Below, in pieces: positions 50,664 to 61,380 of a DNA stretch of 64,000 bases (its first letter is position 1; each line of letters opens with the position of its first letter). The translations under genes and the position numbers were made by a program. The notes under the pieces were generated by a model. It saw only the letters and a list, made by a program, of their open reading frames with translations. It did no database searches and was not told where the DNA came from. Origin of the DNA: Hirundichthys speculiger (taxonomy: Eukaryota; Chordata; Actinopteri; Beloniformes; Exocoetidae); contig JAGFBZ010000261.1 in assembly GCA_018398805.1 (NCBI GenBank), forward strand, positions 1,860,001 to 1,924,000, in the 5' to 3' direction.

Positions 50664-50754
50664 TGATGATGATGATAATAATAATAATAATAATAATAAT
50701 AATATTTAGAATCATTGTTGTTATTATTATTATTATTATTTTTATTATTATTAT
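50664..50754. repeat. (GAT/AAT)n and (TTA)n inverted microsatellite pair
   Basis: An (ATA)n tract at about 50673-50704 is followed after 11 bases by (TTA)n at 50716-50754. The two tracts are reverse complements, so they can fold into a hairpin of about 30 bp. Open frames here on both strands (poly-Ile and poly-Met translations) are repeat artefacts. Confidence 0.9.
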
Positions 50755-52560
50755 AGCTATCAGCTGGACCAGAGGCAGATCCCCTGTTTCAGTTTTACCT
50801 TGTTTTCTGCATCTTTCTCTGCAAAACCAGCCAACTCCTATATCACACTTAACAAAAAAAAATTCCAAAGCGAAAGAAGAAGGCAGCAAATTGATCAGAT
50901 GTAGTGTAAAAAAAAATAAAGTTGTTTACCAATACAAAAAATGCTCAGTTAGTGGTAAATTTTACCACAGTGTTGTTTTTTTTTTTTTTTTTTTAGTGAA
51001 ACTGCACTTTGCATTAGTGCTGATTTAAACTGCTTCATACCAAAAGCTTGCTGTGGTGTTTTCCCCATTTGCTCAATCTCAGAAGTGAGAAGATGAAAAA
51101 ACCTTTCTCTTGCTCCTTTGCTTTGCTTTTAATAGCAAATCCATCTCAGCATGTCAATTGCTTTCTTAACTTATAAGGACATATTACGGACTATTTTTTT
51201 ACCATGAAATAGAGCAGTTCACTCCACCTAATGTGAACATAACAGCAAAGACAACTTTCTGCACTATATCTCTGGTATTTTAATCAAATCATGTCACAGT
51301 GTCACAGACGTTTTGTTAAGACTTCAGGAAATTGTTAACTTTGGGTTTAAAACAATGTTTTTCCTGTGACTTCACTTTTGAAAAATGTAGTACTTTACAA
51401 AACAAATTTGTGGAGAGCACAAAATTATTAGTCAGATGGGAGAATGAAACCATTTTATGTAAAAACAACAATGTGCTTTTGTTTAGTTGTGAGGTACTGG
51501 GATTTTTTTCCTCCCATAATTTTATCACAAAAGAAACATTAAAAACACATTTTGAAAGTCCTTTCCTCTCCATCCACTTTGCAGCCTGTAAAGAACTTTT
51601 GCAAGTAGGAACCTTTTCTTTTTAACATGTCACAACAGACACAAGTTCAGGAATGACTGTCCTAAACTCTTCTGTTGTATTAAATCTTAGTACCAGATGT
51701 AGCAGATGTATGTATCGGCCTTAAAGCAGTTTCTGTTAACTTTCTGCTAATGTGCTGATATTGGTTTATAAAAGCCACTGACATTCATGAGCCAAAAGTA
51801 GAAAGAATCATGCATTTCCAGTATTTAGAATACGCCACCTGACTGTTGTTCTGGTCCAGGTTTTGTTCATTTTCATGTACATTTTTTTTTTCAGATTGCA
51901 TTCCAGTACATTATAAAGTTTGCAGACCCCATACTGTTTTTATTACAAATAATAAAGATACAGTAGTTCACCAAGTTTGAAGACTGCATATATTGCTCTT
52001 CAAAGAATTTGCTTAGTAGCAGAAAGTAGAGTTCTCTAATGTTATCTCTGCCCTGATATGCTTTGCTGGTTTGGGTTAGATTAGATTTAAATTAGGAAAA
52101 GTTGGACGTCCTCTATGATCCATCTTGGTTGATATCTTATTTCCTTCTCATTTTCAGCCACGATTACTTTATTTCAACATGAAGTCAGACTGAATTTAAA
52201 GTCACATCAGTAGTCGGTTGTCTGTTTATTGGGTTAGCAGATACAGCTGAGGAGTTTTCAAGATGAAATATTCAGTGATCAAGCGATTCAGCCTTTTCAA
52301 AACTCATTAACACCGTTGAATATTTTAAGACTGTTTTTGAAAATGTCCAACCCTGACAATTAAATCATCTATATTTTTAACTGCTGACAGTCTCATTTCA
52401 AGTCATATCTTCTTCTGAAAATAAATATAAAGTGTAAAAAAAAAAAAAAAAAAAAAATCCTTCAGTTCTCATGTAGCTTGAACTTCTTCAAAGAGTGTGA
52501 ACTGACAGTCAGCTCTCTGAGGCTGTCTGATTTAAATGCATGTTATGTTTTGCGTTTCAG
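50755..52560 (+). other. ext1 intron 5 end; no feature recognised
   Basis: This is AT-rich non-coding sequence with a T run at about 50977-50994 and an A run at 52437-52457, ending at the exon 6 acceptor tgcgtttcag. The two overlapping frames around 51316-51625 on opposite strands show no recognisable domain. Confidence 0.6.
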
Positions 52561-52679
52561 GTATTAAACCGTATCCTAAGTTCACAGCGGTCATCCATGC
52601 GGTCTCCCCACTGGTGTCACAGTCCCAACCCATACTCAAGCTACTGGTAGCTGTGGCCAAGTCCCAGTACTGTGCACAG
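52561..52679 (+). CDS. ext1: ext1 exon 6, exostosin-1, start of GT64 domain
   Basis: The exon is 119 bp, with acceptor tgcgtttcag and donor CAG|gtaaat. The first two bases complete the Gly codon begun in exon 5. The translation then reads [20 protein letters not shown] followed by [19 protein letters not shown]. The block KFTAVIHAV is where the GT64 domain (the GlcNAc transferase half) begins. Most differences from human EXT1 are conservative (V/I, T/S), plus a changed KPYP where I recall KPPS. Exons 5 and 6 together are 252 bp, so joint loss would keep the frame, while loss of either alone would not. Confidence 0.96.
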
Positions 52680-54179
52680 GTAAATGAATTTGAGTGTGTG
52701 TGCGTGTGTGTGTGGTGTGTGTTGGCCTTACCATTTCAAGAATCCATCGCTCATCTGCACGTCGTGACTGCTGAAATTGTGCCGCACCACGTTGCTCACA
52801 CAACTGTTACGTAATCGTGTTTTCCAAACAGAGCAGCAAAAGAGCTCACCTCCCATCCATGTGGGTCTGAGAGTTAACTTGGGAAGATTGAATTAGGGTC
52901 GTGCTACATCTGTCTCCATGGCAGCCAAACCCCCTTCAGCACAGCTGGAGATGGCACATATTGATTCCCCTGCTTGCTCCCTACTAAAGCAGGAAATGAA
53001 ATGGAATTTTCCCCTTGACGGTTGGCTTTTGTGTGTGCGTGTGTTTTTTATGTGTTAAGACACCAGAGTAAGAAGAAATCAAGTTTGTAATTAAATTAAA
53101 TTAAAAGGGGAACCATTTGTCCATTGCAATGAATATGTGTGTTGGTAAACAGTAAGAGAGTAATGTAATAACTGATAGCTATTGATACCTTAATTTTGTC
53201 TGACACCTTTCAAACTCTGCCGTTCTAGTTTGTAACAGTGATACAGAAATTATACTACACTTTCTGTGCAGTATATTCTTTTCATTTTTTTCCTCGTAGA
53301 CCTTAGACTAACCCATATTTGTTATAACAGCTCTGCATAAACTGAATGACACAAAAATGATACTTAAATGACACAAAATCCAATTGTCTCAAATCAGACC
53401 TGGGTCACTTTCATATGTGGTACTTAATCAGATGCATATCTAATATTTTAGTTCACTATGAACTGTCAGGCATATTTCACTCATCTTTGATGTCATGCAG
53501 GTCAAAGCAGCAGTGACTTTACACCAAGCGTCTGGTATCAGTCGCATTTTAGATACTGATGTGAACAACCACACAAAATGGAGACTTGGCAAACTTGGAC
53601 ATGTTTTACAACGCATCACAACGATGCTTTACCTCAAGAGAAAACCTCCTGAAGCAAGCAAGAGAAGTCTTTTATAAAATAACTTTTTTTATGATATCAA
53701 GAGCGACTGATCTGAGCAACTGTCAAATCAAACTGGCACGAGGATAAAAAGATCCTAAAAGTTGAAATATATGATCCTCAAGGGCATTCCTTTTTTTTTC
53801 TCCCAAAGAAGGAAACACAAATCTTGAACTAAGCTATTCTTACAACTTACAAGCATGACATAAAAAGCATAACAGAAAAATAAGTTGCAGAAGGGGAAAT
53901 TAAATAAATTGCGATACCTCACGGGAGAGATAACATGTCAAAAGATCTGAGAGGAAAAATGCTTTAGGCATCATGCATATTACTGAAGCTTTCAGCTACA
54001 ATGAAGAAATAGTCCAGTTAAAATGTACCTGATAGTGTCAGTATGACTAGAATTTATCAGATAACCTTATTTAAAGCAAAAGAGTCAATCCCTTCATGAC
54101 CTGTCAGAACTACAGCCCTGAGTCTGCAGTAACTAAGAGCCCGTGGAGCCTCTCTTTACCCTCAAGAACATCAACTTCA
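52680..54179 (+). other. ext1 intron 6, first part; no feature recognised
   Basis: This is non-coding sequence with a (GT)n-like tract at about 52695-52720. No exon or transposon was recognised. Confidence 0.6.
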
Positions 54180-54420
54180 TTATTCCCAAACTCTGAGAAT
54201 TAATCCTTCTTCATCCAAAACCACAACCAGAGCAAGTGCCCCAACCTAACTTAACTAAGACCTGATCATCCAGACCTACCTTTACCCAAAGAGACAATCC
54301 CCTAATCCACCTTAATTCTCAAAACCCTGTTTTAATTGCATGAATCGATCCCCCAACCCTCCACCTCCCCAAGAATCAATCCCTCAATCAACCCAAACCC
54401 AGAGAACAAATCCTCAAGTT
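54180..54420 (+). other. C/A-rich, G-poor stretch in intron 6
   Basis: The + strand is markedly poor in G and rich in C and A over about 240 bases, with repeated short words such as aatccc, caacc and ccaaac. It may be a decayed tandem repeat. No coding or RNA signature was recognised. Confidence 0.5.
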
Positions 54421-54639
54421 CTGGCCTTCCAGGGGCTTTGCTGGGATAAATTGCCATCCAAAATAGCAAGATTGCCAATAACAGAACCACATGGTTCAGT
54501 CTTGACAGAAGCAACCTTTAAAAAAAAAAAAAAAAAACTTGTTCCTGTCAATTTGGTGAGGAGGTTCAGGCAGGTGACTGAGCCTTTGAACCCGTTTCCA
54601 CTGGAGTGCAAGATCGCAGTATTTTAAAGTTGAGATTTG

Positions 54640-54868
54640 ATGCAATCTGTTGGTTTCCTTAGCAACACTGAAATTATACTGTATGAATACAATTATAATG
54701 AATTGGATTGAACTGGATTATATATGGATTATAATGACTTGGATTTAATTGAAATATAATTGGATTTTAATTAGACTGCATTTAATAGGACTCTGTAAAG
54801 TGAACTGAGATGACTTTCTGTGAGTTATGGCTTTACAAATAAATTGAACTGAACTGAACTGAACTGAA
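54640..54868 (+). repeat. retroposon-like 3' tail ending in (GAACT)n
   Basis: The stretch ctgtaaagtgaactgagatg, then actttctgtgagttatggct and ttacaaataaattgaactga with further GAACT units resembles a very common fish and amphibian repeat tail (gtaaagcgccttgagat...aaataaaattgaattgaattg). The five-base tandem end is typical of non-LTR retroposition. The upstream boundary is uncertain. An old LINE or SINE copy is most likely; the family is not named. Confidence 0.65.
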
Positions 54869-55591
54869 AGATTCAAAGCAAGAAAAAAAGAAAACTCTTA
54901 ATTGTATTTTAAAATTTTCAGCTTTTTAGAGATGAATGACTGCAATGGTAATAAACAATACTTAAGCAAGAAGCTTAGGCCTTCCTGGTTCTTCTGGTAT
55001 ATCAAAGTTTAACTGACAGTCCACATTTATTTTTCAGTCTTTATTTAGATACAGACAGAAAACACAGTGTTAATATTATAGGCAGGCCAGTGAATCATTT
55101 GGTTTATTGTAGGCTACCAGCAGTATCCACATAGGTGCTAAAGCCCAACATCACATCCTATTATTGGCACACTTCATATAACTCACTCTCCCATAGCAGC
55201 AGACTGAATGAGTAAAACGCTATTTTATTATTTTATTTTTTTTATACGGAGGCTCTTTTGTGTTTTTCATTCTTCATGCTGTGCACGCAGAGTGGAGATC
55301 CAGGCACACTACTGGGGTGTTTTCTTCCACTCTTAGTGCACAGAAAAGATGAGAGATTGCAGAGTGGGCATTGCTGTGCTCTGAGCGGGCAGGAAAGCAG
55401 TATAAATAAATGAAGAGAGAGAAGAAAATGAAACAGGTCTGAGGGTGGTGGAACATTACATTGAATGTAAGAAACCTGTTGAAGTGCATTTTGACTTGTA
55501 TGAACTTGTACACACATTTTGATGGAAGCGCTTTGGCAGCAGATATACAAGTGTGATTTTCACTGATTTCCTCCTATAAATAAATATATAT

Positions 55592-55594
<3 letters not shown>
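54869..55594 (+). other. ext1 intron 6; no feature recognised
   Basis: This is non-coding sequence between the GAACT tail and the AT microsatellite. Overlapping - strand frames at 55242-55550 have no domain. Confidence 0.6.

Positions 55595-55653
<59 letters not shown>
55595..55653 (+). repeat. (AT)n microsatellite
   Basis: About 30 AT units lie in ext1 intron 6. The Ile-Tyr repeat frames here are artefacts. Confidence 0.95.
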
Positions 55654-55660
<7 letters not shown>

Positions 55661-58084
55661 TCAGCACCGTTAGAGAGCGGGGAGCTGACAGAGATGCCAT
55701 CTGTCCTTCTAATCAAACAGCAGTAGAAGCCTGTGGATTAACCCGTCAGCTGAGTGTGTATGTGTGTAGATGTACCTGTTGTTATCTCACACTGGCAGAC
55801 ATTTTCACAGCCACGTTCATGAAGGGATTTTATTTTTTCATCAGTATTTGCAGAGAATGGCGAGATGATTTCACAATTCATCAAGCAGCCATACATCGCC
55901 TCTTACTTACGCTGCTGACATATTTACAGCTTACAGGTACACCTCAACACAGGCCGGGTGTAACACATCTAAATATATCCCGAAACATTATTTGGCAGGC
56001 CCAGTCAGGAGCAGAGTCCCCCAGGGGAACTGCTGTGCGTGACGTAGTTAATGTCAGAGTAATGTGAGGCTTTATTGATCACTGCAGTGAGATTCTTGTG
56101 GTTCGCCTCCATCAGGGATGCCTGTGCACAGCGTCAACCACAGCACAGGGGAACCAGGATGGATTCATTTACTGACATGCTCAAGGACATTTCAGAAGGG
56201 CATATGTTAGGTGACGGATACCAGCCAAACACACAATGTGTTGCTAACAGTTCATTTGTCATGAAATGGGGACTCAGAGGGGATGCAGAAGTACATTTTC
56301 TGTCCCATCTTAATCCTGCTGACAAGTTTTCCTAATATACGGTAGTTTTTTGTTTCACTGCGTTGTCACTTTACATGTCACACTTGGTCACTGGTCAGGT
56401 GTCTGACAACAGCAGAGTAACTGGTGAAATGCTGGCATGAAAGAAAATAAATATTAGAACTTTATATAAATATGTCCTATGTGTTGCTGCTGTTTTAATG
56501 GGAATTAATGTCTCAAAATGTGACACAAACAAAAAACAATCTGCACCTCAGTCTTTGCACTTGACTTCTTTCAAACTGAGAATAAACTAAGAAAAAATTG
56601 ATGTCAGTTTCCCAATAAGTGATGTGACCAAAATGATAAAATGCAGGTCTAATTCTGAAACACAGTCAAATACTAGGAAACACTGCAAAAACATAGACTA
56701 CTGACAGAAATGTTTGTACAATGAATAAGAAAAAACAGAGACAATGACAATAATAATAAAATATACAATACTCAGTTATTTAAACACTGTGCAGCTGCTT
56801 ATAGTTTAAACCAAACAAAATGTAATAAAAACAAACAAACAAAAAAAGAGCTGGACATGCTGAAGTTATCTTTTAAAATAGCGCCTGGACATTTCATAAA
56901 AAAACTAATTATTAAACCTAAAAGCATAATCCATGTATTCTTGGTAAAACATGGATGTGACACTTTGTGGACTGGTTACTGAGATGACTTTTGTTTAGAA
57001 GGACTTAAAATTTAACGTCGGAACTCAAGTGAATGCATAATGCAAGCTATATTAATCTCCAAAGGAAGTTATATTGTTGTAGTATAAAAGAGAGCAGCAA
57101 ATGACATAGCATGCAGCATTAACAGGTAATACAGGTGAACTCTCTGTAGCCAACATGATGGAACCAAACACACAGCTATTATTTCAATATCAAGGGTGCA
57201 GAGATTCTTCTTCACAGTAAAATATACAGAATTATACCTGTTGTTAACAAGCACCTCTAATCTCTCCTACTTTCTTGTTGCCACTCTGGCTGCTGTCTCT
57301 TTTTATTCATATTGTATGTATTGGATGGACTTTGGAGTCCAGGATATGTTCTTTATGAAACATATAATGCTGTATTCCCAATATTATTGCTGTGTCTTTG
57401 TTTTTACTCTAAACTACTTGGTGAGAAAGTCAGTAACACCACTTTAGAGAACTGCAGAAATGAAACACAACATAGTTATTAAAGAAACAGAAGATTGACC
57501 ACAAAGAAATGTAAAACCAATACAAAACCCACAAAAGGTGAAGGCCTGGGGAACACCACATCAACGGGTGGAGAAATGAAAAGATTGACAGGCCCACCTT
57601 CTTGATCTTTGCATGTGAGGGTTTATCAAACTGTGAAGAACGGGCAGGGATACAAGCACATACCGGCGTGTAAATGCATGTTTCAGGTCATGTAGGATCA
57701 TTTTATGCGTATGATGTTTCTCATTAAATATTGAAGACATGCTGTTGTAATGCAGTGAACTGGCTGACCTGTGGCCTAAAAGTTGTATTAAACATGGGTT
57801 GTCATTATATGGGCTGGAAAAATGCTTTGTCCTTAGAACAAGGGAAACCTGTCAATGTGATAATATTTTTTATCTATTCTTAGATGCTAAAGCCACTGCC
57901 TGGTCATAATTGGAAATATTTTATCACTCCACGAGCTTCTGGCTCTTTAACACTGAATAAGCTCAGAATGAGGTGGCATTTGCTGGGCACAAGGCACAAA
58001 AATGTCATGTTCAGTAGGTTGGCCTGATGACAATCTAGGAAGTTGTTTTGCTCGACGGGTAAAAATGTTTGTTTTCTCTCCCAG
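55654..58084 (+). other. ext1 intron 6, last part; no exon seen
   Basis: This is non-coding, AT-rich sequence ending at the exon 7 acceptor (ttttctctcccag). A frame of 103 codons at 55756-56067 and one of 83 at 57196-57447 show no recognisable domain. Confidence 0.6.
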
Positions 58085-58180
58085 ATCATCGTCTTGTGGA
58101 ACTGTGACAAGCCTCTCCCTGCAAAGCACCGCTGGCCCGCAACCTCAGTGCCCGTCATCGTCATCGAGGGAGAGAATAAG
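58085..58180 (+). CDS. ext1: ext1 exon 7, exostosin-1, GT64 domain
   Basis: The exon is 96 bp (32 codons, phase 0 at both ends), with acceptor ttctctcccag and donor AAG|gtgagc. The translation starts IIVLWNCDKPLPAKHRWP and ends VIVIEGENK; about 29 of 32 residues match human EXT1 from memory. This is the N-terminal Rossmann-like part of the GT64 domain. The DxD metal and UDP-sugar motif belongs to the next exon, which is beyond the window. Exon 7 follows a 5.4-kb intron and is the last exon I can identify; the 5.8 kb after it is intron 7. Confidence 0.97.
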
Positions 58181-59227
58181 GTGAGCCTGAACACACACAC
58201 AGTCTTTTCCTCTCAGATAACCTCAAAGGTGTGATCACTATCAAATCTAATTACTTTGCTTATGATATTCACAAATGGTTAAGCTACTGTATCTTGACAT
58301 ATTTTCAGTCAATCGAAGAGTTTCAGGGAGTTAATGAGTTTCGATTTCTGCTGCACTGATTCCATTAAAAGACAGTTTGTGCAGTTTTAATTAAACTCCA
58401 GTAATGAGAATTTTATACACTAGTAAAAGAATGACTGAAAGGCTAATGCATTTTGCATATTGGAAATATGGAGTGGTAATAATGGGAAAGTGCATATGCG
58501 TGAAACATTTATTTATTTTCAAAGTATTTACTTCTGTTTCTCGACTTTAATTACAACCAAGTATCTAATTATCTGTAGAAAGAGACATAATATGTGGAGG
58601 AGCAGATGGAACATGATATAGAATGTGAATATGGATCATATTTATCTTCTAATTAGATTTTTTTTTAATTCAAATTCCATTATATATGTTTCAAATATCA
58701 CTCAGCTCACTTTGCATTTTAAGTTTTGTCTATAGAATAAAGTAATAAATCAAAATTGCCACAAATGATTCACATGTTCAGATTTTTTGTTCAGTGTTAC
58801 CAGAATACCAGAATAAAAAAAAATTAAAAAAATTCTATAAGCATTTACACATAACTGAGAAAAGAAAATCCTATTTATGCATAAGAAACAGAAACCTGAG
58901 ATTTTATTGGAATTTGAGGTTGAGAAGGAAACTGGACCTCTTTTCCTAGCTGTTCAGGATGATTCACCTCTAATCAGAAAGGCTTCTTCAGTTCTGGCTG
59001 GTTGGTAGCTTCAGGTGTAAAATGTTGGGACTTCACATGTTGAAGTCACATGTGAGCCACTGGCCCACCCATCCCTCTTGTGGGGGCTTCTCAAGACTTA
59101 AGATGCTTTCACTTCTAACCTGTTTGGTCCAGACATGTGGATTCCTGTTCACAATGTGGACAAAAACAACAGGTCTAGCCTCAAGTACTGGATTTGAAGA
59201 AGGCTCTGCTGATAATAATGTTGTTTA
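58181..59227 (+). other. ext1 intron 7, first part; no feature recognised
   Basis: This is AT-rich non-coding sequence with no repeat family recognised. Confidence 0.6.
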
Positions 59228-59421
59228 GGGCTGCCCAGGTAGTGCAGTGGTTACAGCATTCGGCCCACGTACGGAGGCCACAGTCCTGCAGCGGCTGCAG
59301 GCTCGACTCCCGGCCTGTGACCTATTTGCTGCATGTCTTCCCCGTTCTCCCTGATTTCTCTCTCTCTCTCTCTCTCATTGTAAAAAAAAGGCCACAAGTG
59401 CCAAAAATAAAAGAATAAAAA
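59228..59421 (+). mobile_element. tRNA-derived SINE with A and B boxes
   Basis: The head gggctgcccaggtagtgcag contains the A box tagtgcagtgg at 59240-59250, and a B box ggctcgactcc lies at 59300-59310 (one change from GGTTCGANTCC). These are the internal Pol III promoter elements of a tRNA-like region. Then come tatttgctgcatgtcttccc, a C/T-rich part with (TC)n at about 59358-59377, and an A-rich tail with an AAAATAAAAGAATAAAA end. I remember this layout from perch-like fish genomes. No target duplication was recognised. It lies in the sense orientation in ext1 intron 7. Confidence 0.82.
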
Positions 59422-60894
59422 CACAAATAGTGCCATTTTGATATCATAATAGTGTCACCAAAACTATCCTGTTATTTATTTATTGATTTATTTTTTTCCA
59501 TTTATTCAAATAGTGCTCGGCTACTTCACAGCACTGTGATGCATACATCCTGCCATCTTTAAACCAATTAAAGGCAAGTTCAAGAAGAACAATGATCACA
59601 TAGATCAGGTTCTGGGTAGCATAGTGCAAACTTTCAGGTGTGAAGGTTTGCAAGTCATTAAACATGCAGCACATATGAAATGTAAAGAGCAGTGGAGTTA
59701 CGCAGTTCACCTTGGTCTGTAACATAATAGGTCAACCAGAAGTCTTGCAAAAGTCCAGAACCTAGGAGCTGAAAGCTGTCATAGTGGAGTCTGACATATA
59801 TTGGTCAATAAATTGACTTCCTTCGTGTTTTTATACTGGGAGAAGGGCAGCTATCCAATTAAATGGTCGAGGTATAACGGTATGTTGACTTAACTGTGCA
59901 TGTAAACATGCTAGGGCTTATTGTGTTCATTTTAACCTCTGTCCTTGACTTGTGCAAGTCAATATTAGACCATGATCTCCAAGGATGACATTCTCATGCA
60001 AAGCGGATCAGAGCAGGGTTTTCCTGTTTCCTAACTTGCATTTAAAATGTTTTTTTTTTTTACTTTTTTTTTTTTTTTGGTTGTTGTTGTTGTTGTTTTT
60101 TGGTGGAGTTATATTTTCCCAGGCATCAGACCCATCTGCCTCTTCCTGCACCAATTGCAAGGAATTAAGTTCACCTGTCAGTCAGTGGAAGTGGTTTTCA
60201 CATCAGTGTCATTCACACGGCTGCAGGCTGGGTTTATGGTTTTCCTGTAAGTGGTTTCTCCCAAGCTGTCAGTCACAGCAGGAGGCTTTAGTGTAGTTGT
60301 GTGTCCGTGAAAAGCGAGCAGATCAGGCTGACTGCACTGTAGTGTGTGTGTGCGTGTGTGTGTGTTTTGCGTGTGCATGCCAGGCAGCCTGTGGTTTGTT
60401 GTGGTTGTGGTGTTTTCCGTGTTTACCATGGCGAGCCAAGCTGTGTCCTTCCACCCAACAGAGAGAGGGAGGCGGGGAATGTTTTTCATCCCTCTTGCCT
60501 TTTTTCCTGCCACTTTCTTGCTTATCCCTGCTCACTTCCATCCTCTTCCTACCTCACAGATCTTGTCTTTTTTATCATCCTTATTTTTCTCTTTTATATC
60601 TTTACATTTGCGTTTTCTTATCTCCTTGTTCTCTTGATGTTGCTGTTGTTGAGGTTATTGCCAGGATTTCATAAAAACCTGAGTCCCTGATTTGAGTTAC
60701 TTTTCTAGTGAAGAGACACAAATTGCATCTGCTTAAAGTTTATGAATCTTTCTTATCCCAAATATCATTGGCCAGCTCGTTTCATGATGTTAGGGAGAGA
60801 AGCAACATACTTTGCTTTTAAAATATTTACATTTAAGAAGAATACTTGAATAAATTACATTTCTACCATTTTTTTAAACCCAACTCTTACTCCA
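59422..60894 (+). other. ext1 intron 7, middle; no exon seen
   Basis: This is non-coding sequence with T-rich runs and (GTT)n near 60049-60098 and a GT-rich tract at about 60342-60364. A pyrimidine-rich stretch around 60500-60640 explains the several long open frames on both strands. Confidence 0.6.
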
Positions 60895-61380
60895 ATAGTT
60901 CTCTTAAGTTCTTGCCACATAAATAAAATGGGTTTGAAGTCTGGATTTTGACAGTCATTTCAACATTGCCATTCTTTTCTGTGTCAACCATTGTGCTGTA
61001 AATTTGTTGGTGTGCTTGGGATCACTGTCTAGTTATATAGCTGGACAGATGGCCTCACTTATGACTTGAGAAAACTATGGTCAACAGATCATGATCATCT
61101 CAATTAAGGCAGGGTGACCAGGTTCTGCAGCTGAAAAACAACTCCAAATCATCAACCACCATTATCTTTACAGTTAATATGAGGTGTTAAGGTGCCTGAT
61201 ATGCTGTGTTGGCATTCAACAAGCCTGGTGCTGTGTTATGGTCGGACATCCCCACTGTGGCCTTGTCTGTCCAAAGGGCATTGATCCCATGTTTCTCCTT
61301 TCTTTCTAAGCCAGCATACACTTTCCTTTTGCTTCAAATATGTGTCTGTTAATTTGCACCTGAAAAGATTTCATAGTAAA
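60895..61380 (-). pseudogene. relic of a Tc1-like transposase
   Basis: On the - strand, a frame near 61139-61172 gives KDNGG, two stops, then FGVVF, matching the Tc1 block HGGGS..WGCF. About 130 bases further (61025-60950) it reads DPKHTNKFTAQWLTQKRM, a stop, then LSKSRLQT. That corresponds to the DPKHT block holding the second catalytic Asp of Tc1 transposases and the following WPSQSPDLNP region. The spacing between blocks also fits. Several stops and frame changes show that it is dead. Upstream, LWTDKATVGMSDHNTAPG near 61275-61220 may be further transposase sequence. No terminal inverted repeats were found. Confidence 0.7.

Noticed and set aside
59240..59310. A and B boxes as a functional tRNA gene
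   Set aside because: The region does not fold into a full cloverleaf by eye and continues into a SINE body with an A-rich tail. It is a tRNA-derived SINE head.
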